A stretch of DNA of 64,000 bases from Marinifilum fragile JCM 15579 (GCF_001310955.1 NZ_BAZX01000001.1:310001-374000); one strand, 5' to 3'. Counted from the first letter of the stretch, positions 53,103-62,158 are shown. Notes: generated from the sequence alone by a model not told the origin. Numbers and translations: made by a program.

Positions 53103-53681
53103 GTGGCAAAAACGGACAAGATAGAAATTCAGGAAAGAGTAACACATGTTGCTATGGAGATGATGATGAAATTTGGTCTTCGTGGTTTAAATATGGTTGA
53201 ACTTGCCAAGGAGTGTGGTTTAGCGAAAGCTACACTATATAAAATCATCGGAACAAAGGAGGATTTGATTAGACAAATTGCCTTTCAAATCTTAAATGTT
53301 AATATGCTCAGGATTCTTGAGCCATATAAAACGAAAGACGATCCTGTTGAAGTCGTTAAGGAATTCTTGGATAATTATTTAAATTATGCAATTTCAGCAC
53401 AAAAGATTCTAAATCAACAGATTTATAAAGAATATCCTTTGATTGAAAAAGATGTTGATGATAGATTTGAATGTGAAGTAAAAATTGTCTCTGATAAGCT
53501 CAGAGAATGGCAAGAAAAGGGGTTGATAAGACAGGATATTAATGTGGATTATTGTATAGATGCTTTAACGGCGCTAGATCACATATATATTATGGGTAAT
53601 TATCCGGAACAAGAAGCAATTGAAAGGTTACGTGAATCTTTTACATGTATGTTAAGGGGAATGGGAATAGAGATAAAATAA
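53103..53681 (+). CDS. TetR-family transcriptional regulator
   Basis: A repressor of 192 residues from GTG 53103, preceded by GGAG eight bases upstream. The longer frame from 53073 begins inside the promoter and is rejected. The helix-turn-helix is at the N-terminus (FGLRGLNMVELAKECGLAKATLYKIIGTKEDLIRQ), with a ligand-binding helical C-terminal domain (about residues 60-190). It directly precedes the adaptor-pump-channel efflux genes, so it most likely represses them in response to a pump substrate. Confidence 0.9.
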   Translation: MAKTDKIEIQERVTHVAMEMMMKFGLRGLNMVELAKECGLAKATLYKIIGTKEDLIRQIAFQILNVNMLRILEPYKTKDDPVEVVKEFLDNYLNYAISAQKILNQQIYKEYPLIEKDVDDRFECEVKIVSDKLREWQEKGLIRQDINVDYCIDALTALDHIYIMGNYPEQEAIERLRESFTCMLRGMGIEIK

Positions 53682-53714
53682 TTTATAGTTTAAGGAGTAT
53701 TGTTTCATACTTCT

Positions 53715-53722
53715 TATTTTTG
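53715..53722 (+). promoter_or_regulatory. Candidate -7 box of the efflux operon
   Basis: TATTTTTG matches TAnnTTTG exactly. The nearest TTG upstream (53700-53702) is too close, so control may depend on other sites, including the TetR-family protein. Confidence 0.4.
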
Positions 53723-53852
53723 TGATAAAAATGAACTGGGTAGACCTTTGAAGTTCAAAAAGTAATTTAAATAATGTTGGAGTGGTTATGCTCCGTATAT
53801 TTTTTGTTTAAAAATGAACTCTATGAACATTAAGAGTTCAAATGGTGTTAAA

Positions 53853-54932
53853 ATGAAAATAATGAAAATTTCTAATGTCTTAATTCTGCTGTTTGTTATT
53901 TCGGCAGGTCTTTTTTCGTGTAAAGACAAAAAAGAGAGTACTAAAGAGCTTATTCAGCCTGTGAAGATTTACCAGGTGAATGCAAATGAAGAAGAGCAGA
54001 ATAAGAAGGTGTTTACAGGTTTTGTGAAGGAATCTCGAGAGGTGCGATTGGCTTTCCAGGTACCAGGATCGTTGGTTAAATTGAATGTAGATCAGGGGCA
54101 GTTCGTTAAACAAGGAGAAGTTATCGCTGAACTTGATAAGAGAGATTTTATAGTAAATCTGGAGTCCGCCAATGCCAATTATGAAAATGCGAAATTACAG
54201 GCAGAACGTTATGCTGCTTTGTATGAAAAAAAGAGCACTTCGAAAAGTATTTATGACCAGATGCAAGCGGCTTATAAATTAGCCAAAGCACAAAAGGAAG
54301 CGGCAGAAAATGCATTAAGAGATACCAAAATTCAGGCTCCTTTTGCAGGCTATATACAGGGAATGTTTGTGGAAAACTTCGAAAAAATAGCTGCGGGACA
54401 ACCTATCGTTTCAATTTTAGATTTAAATAATCTGGAAGTTACGGTTGCCTTAAGTGAGAACGATTTCCTGATGAGAAATTCATTTGATTCTTTCACATGT
54501 AAGTTTGATAATTTCAAGAATACCGAGTTTGACCTTAGCTTAATTGATATTGAAAGGAAACCTAATGGTGATAATTTCTTTAAAATGAGATTGAAACTTG
54601 ATGCCAATAATAAGCAAGTTGTTCCGGGAATGGTGGCTAGCGTAACAGTCTTTATAAAAGCTGACGGAGAAGAAAATTATAAGGTGCCGGTAGAATCAGT
54701 GTTTAGTGATGAAGGCAAATCTTACGTTTGGATTTTCGATACCTCAAAGAAATGTGTGCAACAAAGAGAAGTTAAAATGTTGGGGTTTGATTCTAACGGA
54801 ATGGTGAATTTGAGCAAGGGAATTTCCAATGGTGAAATGATTGTTGCAGCTGGAGTTCACTCCTTGCGCGAAGGTCAAAAAGTAAAAATGTTGGTAAAGA
54901 AGTCTAATACCAATGTAGGAGGTCAATTATGA
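53853..54932 (+). CDS. RND efflux periplasmic adaptor (membrane fusion protein), lipoprotein
   Basis: A HlyD/AcrA-type adaptor. The frame is open from ATG 53814, but ATG 53853 puts the lipobox GLFSC at residues 19-23, a normal signal length, so I prefer it. The domain order is barrel-sandwich (GSLVKLNVDQGQFVKQGEVIAELD), coiled-coil hairpin (about 95-160, NYENAKLQAERYAALYEKK onward), the second lipoyl half (IQAPFAGYIQGMFVENFEKI), then beta-barrel and membrane-proximal domains. It links the RND pump to the TolC-like channel, both encoded next. Its stop overlaps the pump start by four bases. Confidence 0.9.
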   Translation: MKIMKISNVLILLFVISAGLFSCKDKKESTKELIQPVKIYQVNANEEEQNKKVFTGFVKESREVRLAFQVPGSLVKLNVDQGQFVKQGEVIAELDKRDFIVNLESANANYENAKLQAERYAALYEKKSTSKSIYDQMQAAYKLAKAQKEAAENALRDTKIQAPFAGYIQGMFVENFEKIAAGQPIVSILDLNNLEVTVALSENDFLMRNSFDSFTCKFDNFKNTEFDLSLIDIERKPNGDNFFKMRLKLDANNKQVVPGMVASVTVFIKADGEENYKVPVESVFSDEGKSYVWIFDTSKKCVQQREVKMLGFDSNGMVNLSKGISNGEMIVAAGVHSLREGQKVKMLVKKSNTNVGGQL

Positions 54933-56248
54933 ATTTTACAGAAGTAGTATTAAAACAGCGAAAAGTATTGCTGTTTGTACTAATCGCATTGACTATAGGT
55001 GGGGTTTTTTCATTTTTCAAGATGGGAAAACTTGAAGATGCAGAAATTAGTGTAAAATCTGCACTGGTAATTACTCAATATCCAGGTGCATCGCCACATG
55101 AAGTCGAACTTCGTGTAACGGATGTTTTGGAAACGGCCATACAGGCAATGGATAATATCGATGATATCGAATCGCGTTCCATGGCTGGATATTCCGAAAT
55201 CACAGTTAATATTAAGAAATCAGTTAAGAGCAAGGAATTACCTCAATTGTGGGATGTACTTAGAAGGAAGGTTAATGATATCACTCCAGCTTTACCCCAG
55301 GGTACATCAAAACCAATGGTTGTAGATGATTTTGGCGATGTATATGGGATATTTCTGGCATTAAGTGGTGATGGATACTCGGGAGAAGAGTTACAAGATT
55401 ATGCCCGATACATGAAAAGAGAATTGCTTTTGGTTGATGGAGTAAAAAGAATTAATCTTTTTGGTGAACAGAAAACCAGTATTAACATTGAGCTTTCGCA
55501 AGAGAAAATGGCATACTTGGGGATACATCCAGCGCATGTTATTCAGATCCTGAATCAGCAGAATAGTATGGTAAATCCTGGAAGCTTGAAAGTTGGTGGA
55601 GATAGAATTCGAATTGCTTCAGATGGAAGTTTCCACGAATTGGATGACTTAAAGAACATCTTGATTTCGGCAAACGATCAAAACCCAATTTTTTTAAAAG
55701 ATATTGCTCAGATAAAGGAAGATTACGTACGACCATTTACGAGTAAAATGAAGTACAATCAAGTTCCTGCCATTGGACTTACTATTGCAATGGAAAAAGG
55801 TGGCAATGTGATCGAATTAGGAGAAAGAGTTCAGAATAGGATTGATGAGCTAAAGACTAATGTTCCAGTTGGTATCAACATCAATCGTATCTTTTATCAA
55901 CCAGAACGTGTTAGTGTAGCCATTGAGCAATTCATGATAAATCTGATTGAATCAGTTGTAATTGTAGTATTTGTGTTGTTATTGGCTATGGGTTTCCGAA
56001 CCGGACTTTTAATAGGAAGTGGTTTGATATTCACCATTTTGGGAACATTCATCGTAATGTTAAGCGTAGACATTACATTACAACGTGTGAGTCTTGCAGC
56101 TATTATCATTGCAATGGGTATGCTGGTGGATAATGCAATTGTAATTGCCGATGGAATTTTGGTGGATCTGAAAAAAGGCTTGAAACGCGATGAAGCTATG
56201 AGCCGAACATCAAAACAAACTGCAATGCCTTATTGGGGGCTACGATAG
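54929..56248 (+). CDS. RND efflux pump (AcrB/MexB-like), N-terminal part of frameshifted gene
   Basis: The first 439 codons of an inner-membrane RND transporter: helix 1, the porter subdomains PN1/PN2, helices 2-4 and the helix-4 proton-relay segment GMLVDNAIVIADGILVDL. The frame then breaks after SKQTAMP and stops at 56248. The next frame (from 56233) continues LGATIVAILAFLPIYLSPDS, exactly where the family sequence should go on (MPLLGATIVA). Inserting one T at CCTTATTG restores a single gene of about 1020 residues. As read, the two halves would be separate and probably inactive. Confidence 0.88.
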   Translation: MNFTEVVLKQRKVLLFVLIALTIGGVFSFFKMGKLEDAEISVKSALVITQYPGASPHEVELRVTDVLETAIQAMDNIDDIESRSMAGYSEITVNIKKSVKSKELPQLWDVLRRKVNDITPALPQGTSKPMVVDDFGDVYGIFLALSGDGYSGEELQDYARYMKRELLLVDGVKRINLFGEQKTSINIELSQEKMAYLGIHPAHVIQILNQQNSMVNPGSLKVGGDRIRIASDGSFHELDDLKNILISANDQNPIFLKDIAQIKEDYVRPFTSKMKYNQVPAIGLTIAMEKGGNVIELGERVQNRIDELKTNVPVGININRIFYQPERVSVAIEQFMINLIESVVIVVFVLLLAMGFRTGLLIGSGLIFTILGTFIVMLSVDITLQRVSLAAIIIAMGMLVDNAIVIADGILVDLKKGLKRDEAMSRTSKQTAMPYWGLR

Positions 56249-57990
56249 TTGCAATTCTTGCATTTCTTCCAATTTATCTTTCGCCAGATAGTACTGGAGA
56301 GTTTTGTGCTAGCTTGTTCCAGGTAGTAGCAATTTCATTATTTCTTAGTTGGATTTTAGCACTAACACAAACCCCATATTTTTGCGATCTGTTTTTAAGG
56401 GGCAAAAAATATGAGAAACAAGAAAGTGAAGATGAACAAACGGATCCTTATGCCGGGAAATTTTATCAGAAGTTTCGTCACTTTGTAAAATATTCTCTTC
56501 GACACAAAACCATGATTTTATCAGTAACAGTGTTGATGTTCTTTTCCTCTGTGTTTGTGTTTAAGTATGTGAAACAATTGTTTATGCCTAATCTTGAGTA
56601 CAATCAATTTATTGTTGAATATTGGTTGCCTGAAGGTTCGGATATTGAAACAGTAGAGAGTGATTTGAATGACCTGGAAGCCTATTTGCTTAAACAGGAA
56701 GATGTGCTTAATGTTACTACCAGTTTGGGTTCAACACCTGCTCGCTATACTTTGGTTAGACCTTTTAACAATAGTCATGCAAACTATGGGGAGTTGGTAA
56801 TCGACACTAAAGATTATGAAACTACAGTTCGATTTGGTGCTGAGTTACAAGAATTTTTAGATGAGAATTATTCTTGGGCTAGAGCAAGAGTAAGATATTA
56901 TTCTCCTATTTCTACAGAATCAATGATTGAGGCTAAATTTTCTGGTCCGGATCCAAAAGTTTTAAGAGAGTTGTCGGAAAAGGCAGAGAAAATTATGGAG
57001 GAAGAACCAACAGCAGTGAAGGTTACCAACAATTGGAAAAATCAAGTGAAAGTTTGGAACCCTCGTTTTTCTCAGGCACAATCGCGAGTAACAGGAATCA
57101 ATCGTTCCGATGTTTCTAATGCTTTGGCTTGTGCTACCAATGGATTGGCAATTGGAGTATTCAGAAAAGCAGATGATATTTTACCTATCTATTTAAAAAC
57201 AACAGTTGAAAAAGATAAGTATGTTGAATCTCTTGAAAATACGCCAGTTTGGGGAGCTAAACCTCAAAGTATTCCATTGCGCCAAGTTGTTTCTGATATT
57301 GACATCGAGTTTGAAGATCCTGTAATCAAAAGATATGATCGACGCAGAGCCATTAAGGCACAGTGCGATCCTGCTCCTGGATACAACGCTCCTGATGTTT
57401 TTAATAAAGTTCACGAAAAAATTGAAGCGATTCCATTGCCTGAAGGTTATGATTTAGAATGGTTGGGCGAGCATAAAAACAGTGCTGATGCAAATGAAAA
57501 CATAGCGAAATTTTTACCATTGGCATTCTTATTAATGGTAATCATTATCATGATGTTGTTTAATAACTTCCGACAGCCAATTATTATTTTAACAATTCTA
57601 CCGTTGGCATTTATCGGTGTTAGTTATGGTTTATGGTTAACAGGGAAGCCATTTGGATTTATGGCAGTACTTGGAACACTTGGGCTAATGGGAATGATGA
57701 TTAAAAATGCAGTAGTTCTGCTCGATCAGATTAACCTGGATATAAGTGAAGGGAAAGATGTGTTAACAGCGATTATAGACTCAGCAGTATCCAGAATGCG
57801 TCCGGTAATTATGGCATCCTTTACGACCATTTTAGGTATGATTCCTTTAATTCCTGATGAGCTGTTTGGAGGAATGGCGGTTGCTATTATGTTCGGATTA
57901 TTGATAGGATCAATTATTACATTAATTGTTGTTCCAGTATTGTATGCAGTATTCTATCGCATAAATACTAAAGAAGTTATGGATTTATAA
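56233..57990 (+). CDS. RND efflux pump, C-terminal part of frameshifted gene
   Basis: 585 codons holding the rest of the RND pump: helices 5-6, the second helix-1-like segment (KTMILSVTVLMFFSSVFVF), porter subdomains PC1/PC2 and the docking region. The last helices follow, with PFGFMAVLGTLGLMGMMIKNAVVLLDQI, SRMRPVIMASFTTILGMIPL and FGGMAVAIMFGLLIGSIITL. It shares 16 bases with the N-terminal piece because of a single-base loss. It is followed after 10 bp by the TolC-like gene. An alternative is a genuinely split pump, but RND halves of this kind do not normally occur. Confidence 0.88.
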   Translation: MGATIVAILAFLPIYLSPDSTGEFCASLFQVVAISLFLSWILALTQTPYFCDLFLRGKKYEKQESEDEQTDPYAGKFYQKFRHFVKYSLRHKTMILSVTVLMFFSSVFVFKYVKQLFMPNLEYNQFIVEYWLPEGSDIETVESDLNDLEAYLLKQEDVLNVTTSLGSTPARYTLVRPFNNSHANYGELVIDTKDYETTVRFGAELQEFLDENYSWARARVRYYSPISTESMIEAKFSGPDPKVLRELSEKAEKIMEEEPTAVKVTNNWKNQVKVWNPRFSQAQSRVTGINRSDVSNALACATNGLAIGVFRKADDILPIYLKTTVEKDKYVESLENTPVWGAKPQSIPLRQVVSDIDIEFEDPVIKRYDRRRAIKAQCDPAPGYNAPDVFNKVHEKIEAIPLPEGYDLEWLGEHKNSADANENIAKFLPLAFLLMVIIIMMLFNNFRQPIIILTILPLAFIGVSYGLWLTGKPFGFMAVLGTLGLMGMMIKNAVVLLDQINLDISEGKDVLTAIIDSAVSRMRPVIMASFTTILGMIPLIPDELFGGMAVAIMFGLLIGSIITLIVVPVLYAVFYRINTKEVMDL

Positions 57991-58000
57991 TACACTTTTC

Positions 58001-59377
58001 ATGAAATTATTAAAATTCAAAATATATACAATTCTTGCTGTTTCCCTGATATCATTTCAGGGAATCGGGCAGGAGATATTATCCCTTCAGGAAAGTAGAA
58101 AGCTGGCCTTGGAATATAACCAGAGAATTAAGATTGCTGACGAGTTAATTTCAGAAAGTCAATCGAATGTAAAGTTTGCATTTACCCATTTCTTACCTAA
58201 CCTTAGTGCAGAAGGTAGCTATAATTATTTGCATGATATCGATGATATTTCCTTACCAGGATTTTTTCTAAAAACGGCTAATAGTTTGGATGAAGCAAGG
58301 TTGGGAAACTTTACAGGTACCAGTGATGTTTATTTTCCTGGTCTAAATCTTGAAATGGGGAATATTGATTACTATTCTGCAAACTTGATTTTAAGTCAGC
58401 CAATCTATGCTGGAGGTAAAGTAAGAAGCAATTACAATATGGCAAAGTTGGGTTCCGATTTATCTGTATTCAATCGCCAATTAGAAGCTTCTGAAGTAAT
58501 TCTTGAAACCGATGAGGCATACTGGAATCTTGTATCGGTAAGAGAAAGAGTAAAAGTGGCTGAAAAGTATGTAGAAATGTTGAATCAGTTGGTAACTGAT
58601 TTAAAAAATGCCTTTGATTTGGAGTTGACTACTAAAAATGAATTGTTAAAGGCTCAGGTACAGTTAAACCAGGCAAAATTGGATTTGTTCAGAATTAAAA
58701 ATGCTCACGTACTTTCTCGAATGGCATTGTGTCAGGTAATTGGTAGAGATTTAAAAAGCGAAATAACGGCTTCCGATACAATTATTTCGGTTGAGAATAA
58801 ACATGTTGAAACCAACTTTATTCAGAAGGCAATGCAACAAAGACCTGAAATTTTGATGCTTGGAAAGCAGGTGGAAATCGATAAGCAAGAGGAAAAAAGT
58901 ACACTTGCCGATTATTTGCCTCAATTGGGTGTTGGAGCTTCTTATGGTTATACAAGTAAAATTGAAAATTTGATGGATTCACGCCAAAACTTGTCTGTGC
59001 AGGCAAGTTTAAAGGTCCCTATTTTCCACTGGAATGAAAGAAAGCATAGGGTAGCGGCAAAAAAATATCAGACAAAGCAACGAGAGCTACAATTAGACAG
59101 GACAAAGGATTTGGTTAGCCTTGAAGTACAACAAGCTTATTTCAATTTACAGGAGGCATACGAGCAAAAGAAATTGGCTGAAATATCAATGAATCAGGCT
59201 GAAGAGAATGTTTCCATAACCAAGAATAGTTTTTATGAAGGTTTGGCCAATGCTACAGAAATGCTGGATGCTCAAGCGTTTTGGCAGCACGCACATACCG
59301 AACTAATTGATGCGAAAATCAATTTTAAACTAAAAGAATCAGGTTTCCTAAAAGCAATAGGAGAATTAGCAGACTAA
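58001..59377 (+). CDS. TolC-family outer membrane efflux protein
   Basis: A protein of 458 residues with a signal peptide (ending QGIGQE) and two OEP repeats, each with a beta-hairpin and a long coiled helix. The typical opening ILSLQESRKLALEYNQRIKIADELI, the second-half start KAMQQRPEILMLGKQVEIDK and the tail EGLANATEMLDAQAFWQHA are TolC-family features. It provides the outer-membrane tunnel for the adaptor and RND pump encoded directly upstream in the same operon. Confidence 0.93.
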   Translation: MKLLKFKIYTILAVSLISFQGIGQEILSLQESRKLALEYNQRIKIADELISESQSNVKFAFTHFLPNLSAEGSYNYLHDIDDISLPGFFLKTANSLDEARLGNFTGTSDVYFPGLNLEMGNIDYYSANLILSQPIYAGGKVRSNYNMAKLGSDLSVFNRQLEASEVILETDEAYWNLVSVRERVKVAEKYVEMLNQLVTDLKNAFDLELTTKNELLKAQVQLNQAKLDLFRIKNAHVLSRMALCQVIGRDLKSEITASDTIISVENKHVETNFIQKAMQQRPEILMLGKQVEIDKQEEKSTLADYLPQLGVGASYGYTSKIENLMDSRQNLSVQASLKVPIFHWNERKHRVAAKKYQTKQRELQLDRTKDLVSLEVQQAYFNLQEAYEQKKLAEISMNQAEENVSITKNSFYEGLANATEMLDAQAFWQHAHTELIDAKINFKLKESGFLKAIGELAD

Positions 59378-59386
59378 TATAGTGGG

Positions 59387-59460
59387 AAGAGAGAGGTATG
59401 AATTACACGTAGGATGTTGTTGATTGGTGGTTCTCTCAACTTTGTAATTCATCCTCTCTT
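59387..59460 (+). other. Long stem-loop after the efflux operon
   Basis: AAGAGAGAGGTATGAATTACA (59387-59407) pairs with TGTAATTCATCCTCTCTT (59443-59460) through about 17 pairs with small bulges, around a 35-nt loop. There is no good T tract, so it may protect or process the mRNA 3' end. Confidence 0.6.
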
Positions 59461-59574
59461 ACTTTAATAAATCATATAAATATGAAACGAACATGAATTT
59501 TAATCTCGAATTGGAATCGAGTGTTAATATTCATTGCAGGTTTCATCTTACAAATAAAAGAAAAATTTAAACAG

Positions 59575-59757
59575 ATGAAAGATAGAGATTTGCTTTATGA
59601 AGAGGCGATAAGAAGTTTAAAAAATCCCTCAAAAACCAATATGCAAATTATAAAAACACACTTGTTTTGTTTAAAAGTAAATGATGACTATGTGATTAAT
59701 ACCAAAGAACAAATAAATGATTTGGTAACTTATATCAATTGTAATAATGGAAAATAA
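59575..59757 (+). CDS. Small protein of unknown function upstream of the cyclase gene
   Basis: 60 residues from ATG 59575 (the frame is open from GTG 59521, which would add a hydrophobic segment of 18 residues). The sequence is helical and charged, with KDRDLLYEEAIRSL and a C-terminal NTKEQINDLVTYIN. Its last 11 bases overlap the start of the adenylate-cyclase-like gene, so the two are translationally coupled. No family is recognised. It could be a regulatory partner of the cyclase. Confidence 0.5.
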   Translation: MKDRDLLYEEAIRSLKNPSKTNMQIIKTHLFCLKVNDDYVINTKEQINDLVTYINCNNGK

Positions 59758-60817
59758 GTTGTTGCAACATATTTATAAGACCATAACTTATTTTGGAACT
59801 ATAATTCTTACTTGGATTGTGGCATTTTTCTTTTTAACCACTTTTCAGGTCGATGAAAACAATGTCATGTCAGTTTCAAGAATAGCTAATTTAAACAATG
59901 TATTTTGGTCGGGTTTGTTCGCAGGTATTATTTGGGGGGTAATTTTTAAGATATCACGCTATATTCTAAAATTTCTTTCTCGTTTCTCATTAACGATTTT
60001 ACTTTCTTTTTCCGTCAATGTATTAAGTGCCTATTTATTGATCTATTTGATATATCACTTAAGTGATATTTTCATTTTTGAAGAGTTTCCAAATAGTTTT
60101 CAACAGCTATTGGATCTTTATAACTCACAGATGTTTTATTCCATTTTGGCTTATTTCTTTATTGTGGGATCTTTAATTGAGATCTTTTTCGAAATAGATA
60201 AGCGCTTAGGGAAAGGAGTGCTTTTGAAGTTCTTGCTGGGAAGATATTATAAACCCAAGGAAGAAGAAAGAGTGTTTTTATTTATGGATTTAAAATCATC
60301 AACCTATTATGCTGAGCAATTGGGACACTTTAAGTACAGCAGATTAATTCAGGATTGTTTTAAAGATATTTCTTCTTCCATAGAGAAAAACAAAGCTCAA
60401 ATTTACCAGTTTGTTGGTGATGAAGTGGTACTGACCTGGAAACTGAAAGACGGATTGAAAAACAACAGATGTCTGCAAGTGTTCTTTGATTTTATGGAAG
60501 AACTGCATAATAAAAGTGACTATTATCAAAAGGAATATGGGATTATTCCTGTCTTTAAGGCGGGAGTGCATTCTGGAAAGGTTATGGTTGCTGAAGTGGG
60601 AGAATTAAAGTCCGAAATTGCCTATCATGGAGATGCAATTAATACGGCATCACGTATTCAAGGCCTATGCAATTCTTATCAATCCAAACTTTTGGTATCG
60701 GGTAACCTGATTAACGAGTTAAAAGAGAACCAATATTTTGATACTGATTACGAAGCTTTGGGAACAGTGCTATTAAATGGGAAACAGCTCACTACCGCGC
60801 TATATAAAATATGCTAG
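59747..60817 (+). CDS. Membrane-bound class III adenylate/guanylate cyclase
   Basis: A protein of 356 residues. Four N-terminal helices (about residues 10-32, 45-65, 75-105 and 120-145) anchor it, and a class III catalytic domain covers about 175-350. The metal aspartates are in FLFMDLKSSTYY and FVGDEVVLTW, and the transition-state Asn and Arg in HGDAINTASRI. All key residues are thus present and it should make cAMP or cGMP; the base-specifying residues (E-L-K-S-E) do not clearly decide which. It is coupled to the small upstream gene and convergent with proC. Confidence 0.87.
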   Translation: MENKLLQHIYKTITYFGTIILTWIVAFFFLTTFQVDENNVMSVSRIANLNNVFWSGLFAGIIWGVIFKISRYILKFLSRFSLTILLSFSVNVLSAYLLIYLIYHLSDIFIFEEFPNSFQQLLDLYNSQMFYSILAYFFIVGSLIEIFFEIDKRLGKGVLLKFLLGRYYKPKEEERVFLFMDLKSSTYYAEQLGHFKYSRLIQDCFKDISSSIEKNKAQIYQFVGDEVVLTWKLKDGLKNNRCLQVFFDFMEELHNKSDYYQKEYGIIPVFKAGVHSGKVMVAEVGELKSEIAYHGDAINTASRIQGLCNSYQSKLLVSGNLINELKENQYFDTDYEALGTVLLNGKQLTTALYKIC

Positions 60818-60842
60818 GTAATGAGCTGTAATTATTGAGTTT

Positions 60843-61649
60843 TTATGATTCTGTTTCTAAGATCTTTTTGTGACCACTAACCACTCCTTGAACAAGAGAA
60901 GAACTAAATCCTTCATGCTCCATTTTATTTAGTGATTTAATGGTTACGCCAAGTGGAGTAGTCACCTTGTCGATTTCTGGTTCAGGGTGAGTTCCATTTT
61001 CGATAATAAGCTTCGAAGCTCCTTTCATGATTTGTGCAGCCACTTCTAATGATTGCTTAGAAGAAAGTCCGATCTCGATTCCTCCTTGCGAAGCAGCTCT
61101 CATAAACCTTAATGCAAAAGCAATACCGCAAGAAGCCAAAACCGTTGCAGCTGGCATTTGTGATTCTGGAATAATCATGGTTGCTCCAAGCTGATCGAAA
61201 ATTTCAACAACTTCATCTTTATGCTCTAATCCTTTTTCGTTAAAAGACAATGCAGTCATCGACTCTTGAATGGCAATTGCAGTATTTGGCATAGCTCTAA
61301 TTACAGGAACATCCGTTAAGATATCTTCAAGATCTTGAATTTTAATTCCTGAGATAACCGAAATCAAAACTTGTTTGCCTTTTTGTAAAGGTTCTTTAAT
61401 ATCGTTCAGAAGTGTTCTTGCAACAGTTGGTTTTACTGCAACAATAACAATTTGCGAATTATTAATTGCCTCAAGGTTATTGGTTGTAATATTCACACCT
61501 ATTTCATCTTTTAGATGCTGAATTAAATGCAATTCAAGGTTGGTAACCGTAATTTGTTCAGGTTTTAATAAACCGCTTTGAACTAATCCTTTTGCAATAG
61601 AGGATCCCAAATTTCCTCCTCCAATAATTGTAATGTTCTTTGAGTTCAT
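60843..61649 (-). CDS. proC: Pyrroline-5-carboxylate reductase
   Basis: Reduces 1-pyrroline-5-carboxylate to proline with NAD(P)H, the last step of proline synthesis, in the cytosol. The N-terminal Rossmann motif is GGGNLGSSIAKGL. The middle has VIVAVKP and VIRAMPNTAIAIQESMTAL, and the C-terminal dimer domain ends with PEIDKVTTPLGVTIKSLNKME. The 268-residue length is normal. It has no cotranscribed neighbour, and a long repeat-bearing gap lies upstream. Confidence 0.95.
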   Translation of the reverse strand: MNSKNITIIGGGNLGSSIAKGLVQSGLLKPEQITVTNLELHLIQHLKDEIGVNITTNNLEAINNSQIVIVAVKPTVARTLLNDIKEPLQKGKQVLISVISGIKIQDLEDILTDVPVIRAMPNTAIAIQESMTALSFNEKGLEHKDEVVEIFDQLGATMIIPESQMPAATVLASCGIAFALRFMRAASQGGIEIGLSSKQSLEVAAQIMKGASKLIIENGTHPEPEIDKVTTPLGVTIKSLNKMEHEGFSSSLVQGVVSGHKKILETES

Positions 61650-61817
61650 TTTTAAGCTGTGTTTGTAAATATCGTTTAAAATTGCGGCAGCAAAACTAAT
61701 GAAGATTGCTATTTATATGACTAACTATTTGTAGTGATTTTTGTGTTATTCAACTGGTCTGGTATTAGGTTTTCAAAAACGTACCAGTGTTGTGGAGTTT
61801 TAGGGAGTATATCAGAT

Positions 61818-62139
61818 ATAATAATGGTAGAATTATTTTAATAATACACTGGGAAGAATTACTGAGATAAAGAGTACATACACTCTGATTCTAAGAGTGC
61901 ATGATTACTGAGGTGACGAGTGTTTACACTCTTTGCCTAAGAGTGCATAGGCTCCTTGGTAACGCAAGCATAGTTGTGAAGACGACGTAATAGTGGTTAC
62001 GACGGTAACGTAATACTAACACCAATTAAAATGTCTTTTTAATAGTAATTGAAATGATGCTACAATACTTATTAAAACGTCGTTGTAATAGTAGTTAAAA
62101 CATCATTACATGGAAATTGCTTACCCAAAAAGAGCAATT
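61818..62139. repeat. Degenerate 46-bp tandem repeat array
   Basis: Sequence keeps a 46-bp phase through the gap between proC and the hybrid kinase gene. Units start near 61818, 61864, 61910, 61956, 62002, 62048 and 62094. Units at 61864 and 61910 share ACACTCT and CTAAGAGTGCAT in register, GGTAACG recurs at 61958 and 62004, and TAATAGTA ends the units at 62002 and 62048. Divergence between distant units is heavy. No gene was found in the 509-bp gap. Confidence 0.7.
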
Positions 62140-62158
62140 GTTTCAATAACTTAATGCA

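Noticed and set aside
54929..57990. A natural two-subunit RND pump
   Set aside because: The break lies inside a conserved helix-adjacent stretch and is repaired by one base, so a frameshift is the simpler reading.
61864..62116. Possible CRISPR array because of regular spacing
   Set aside because: The whole 46-bp unit decays evenly; there are no constant repeats alternating with unique spacers and no cas genes nearby.
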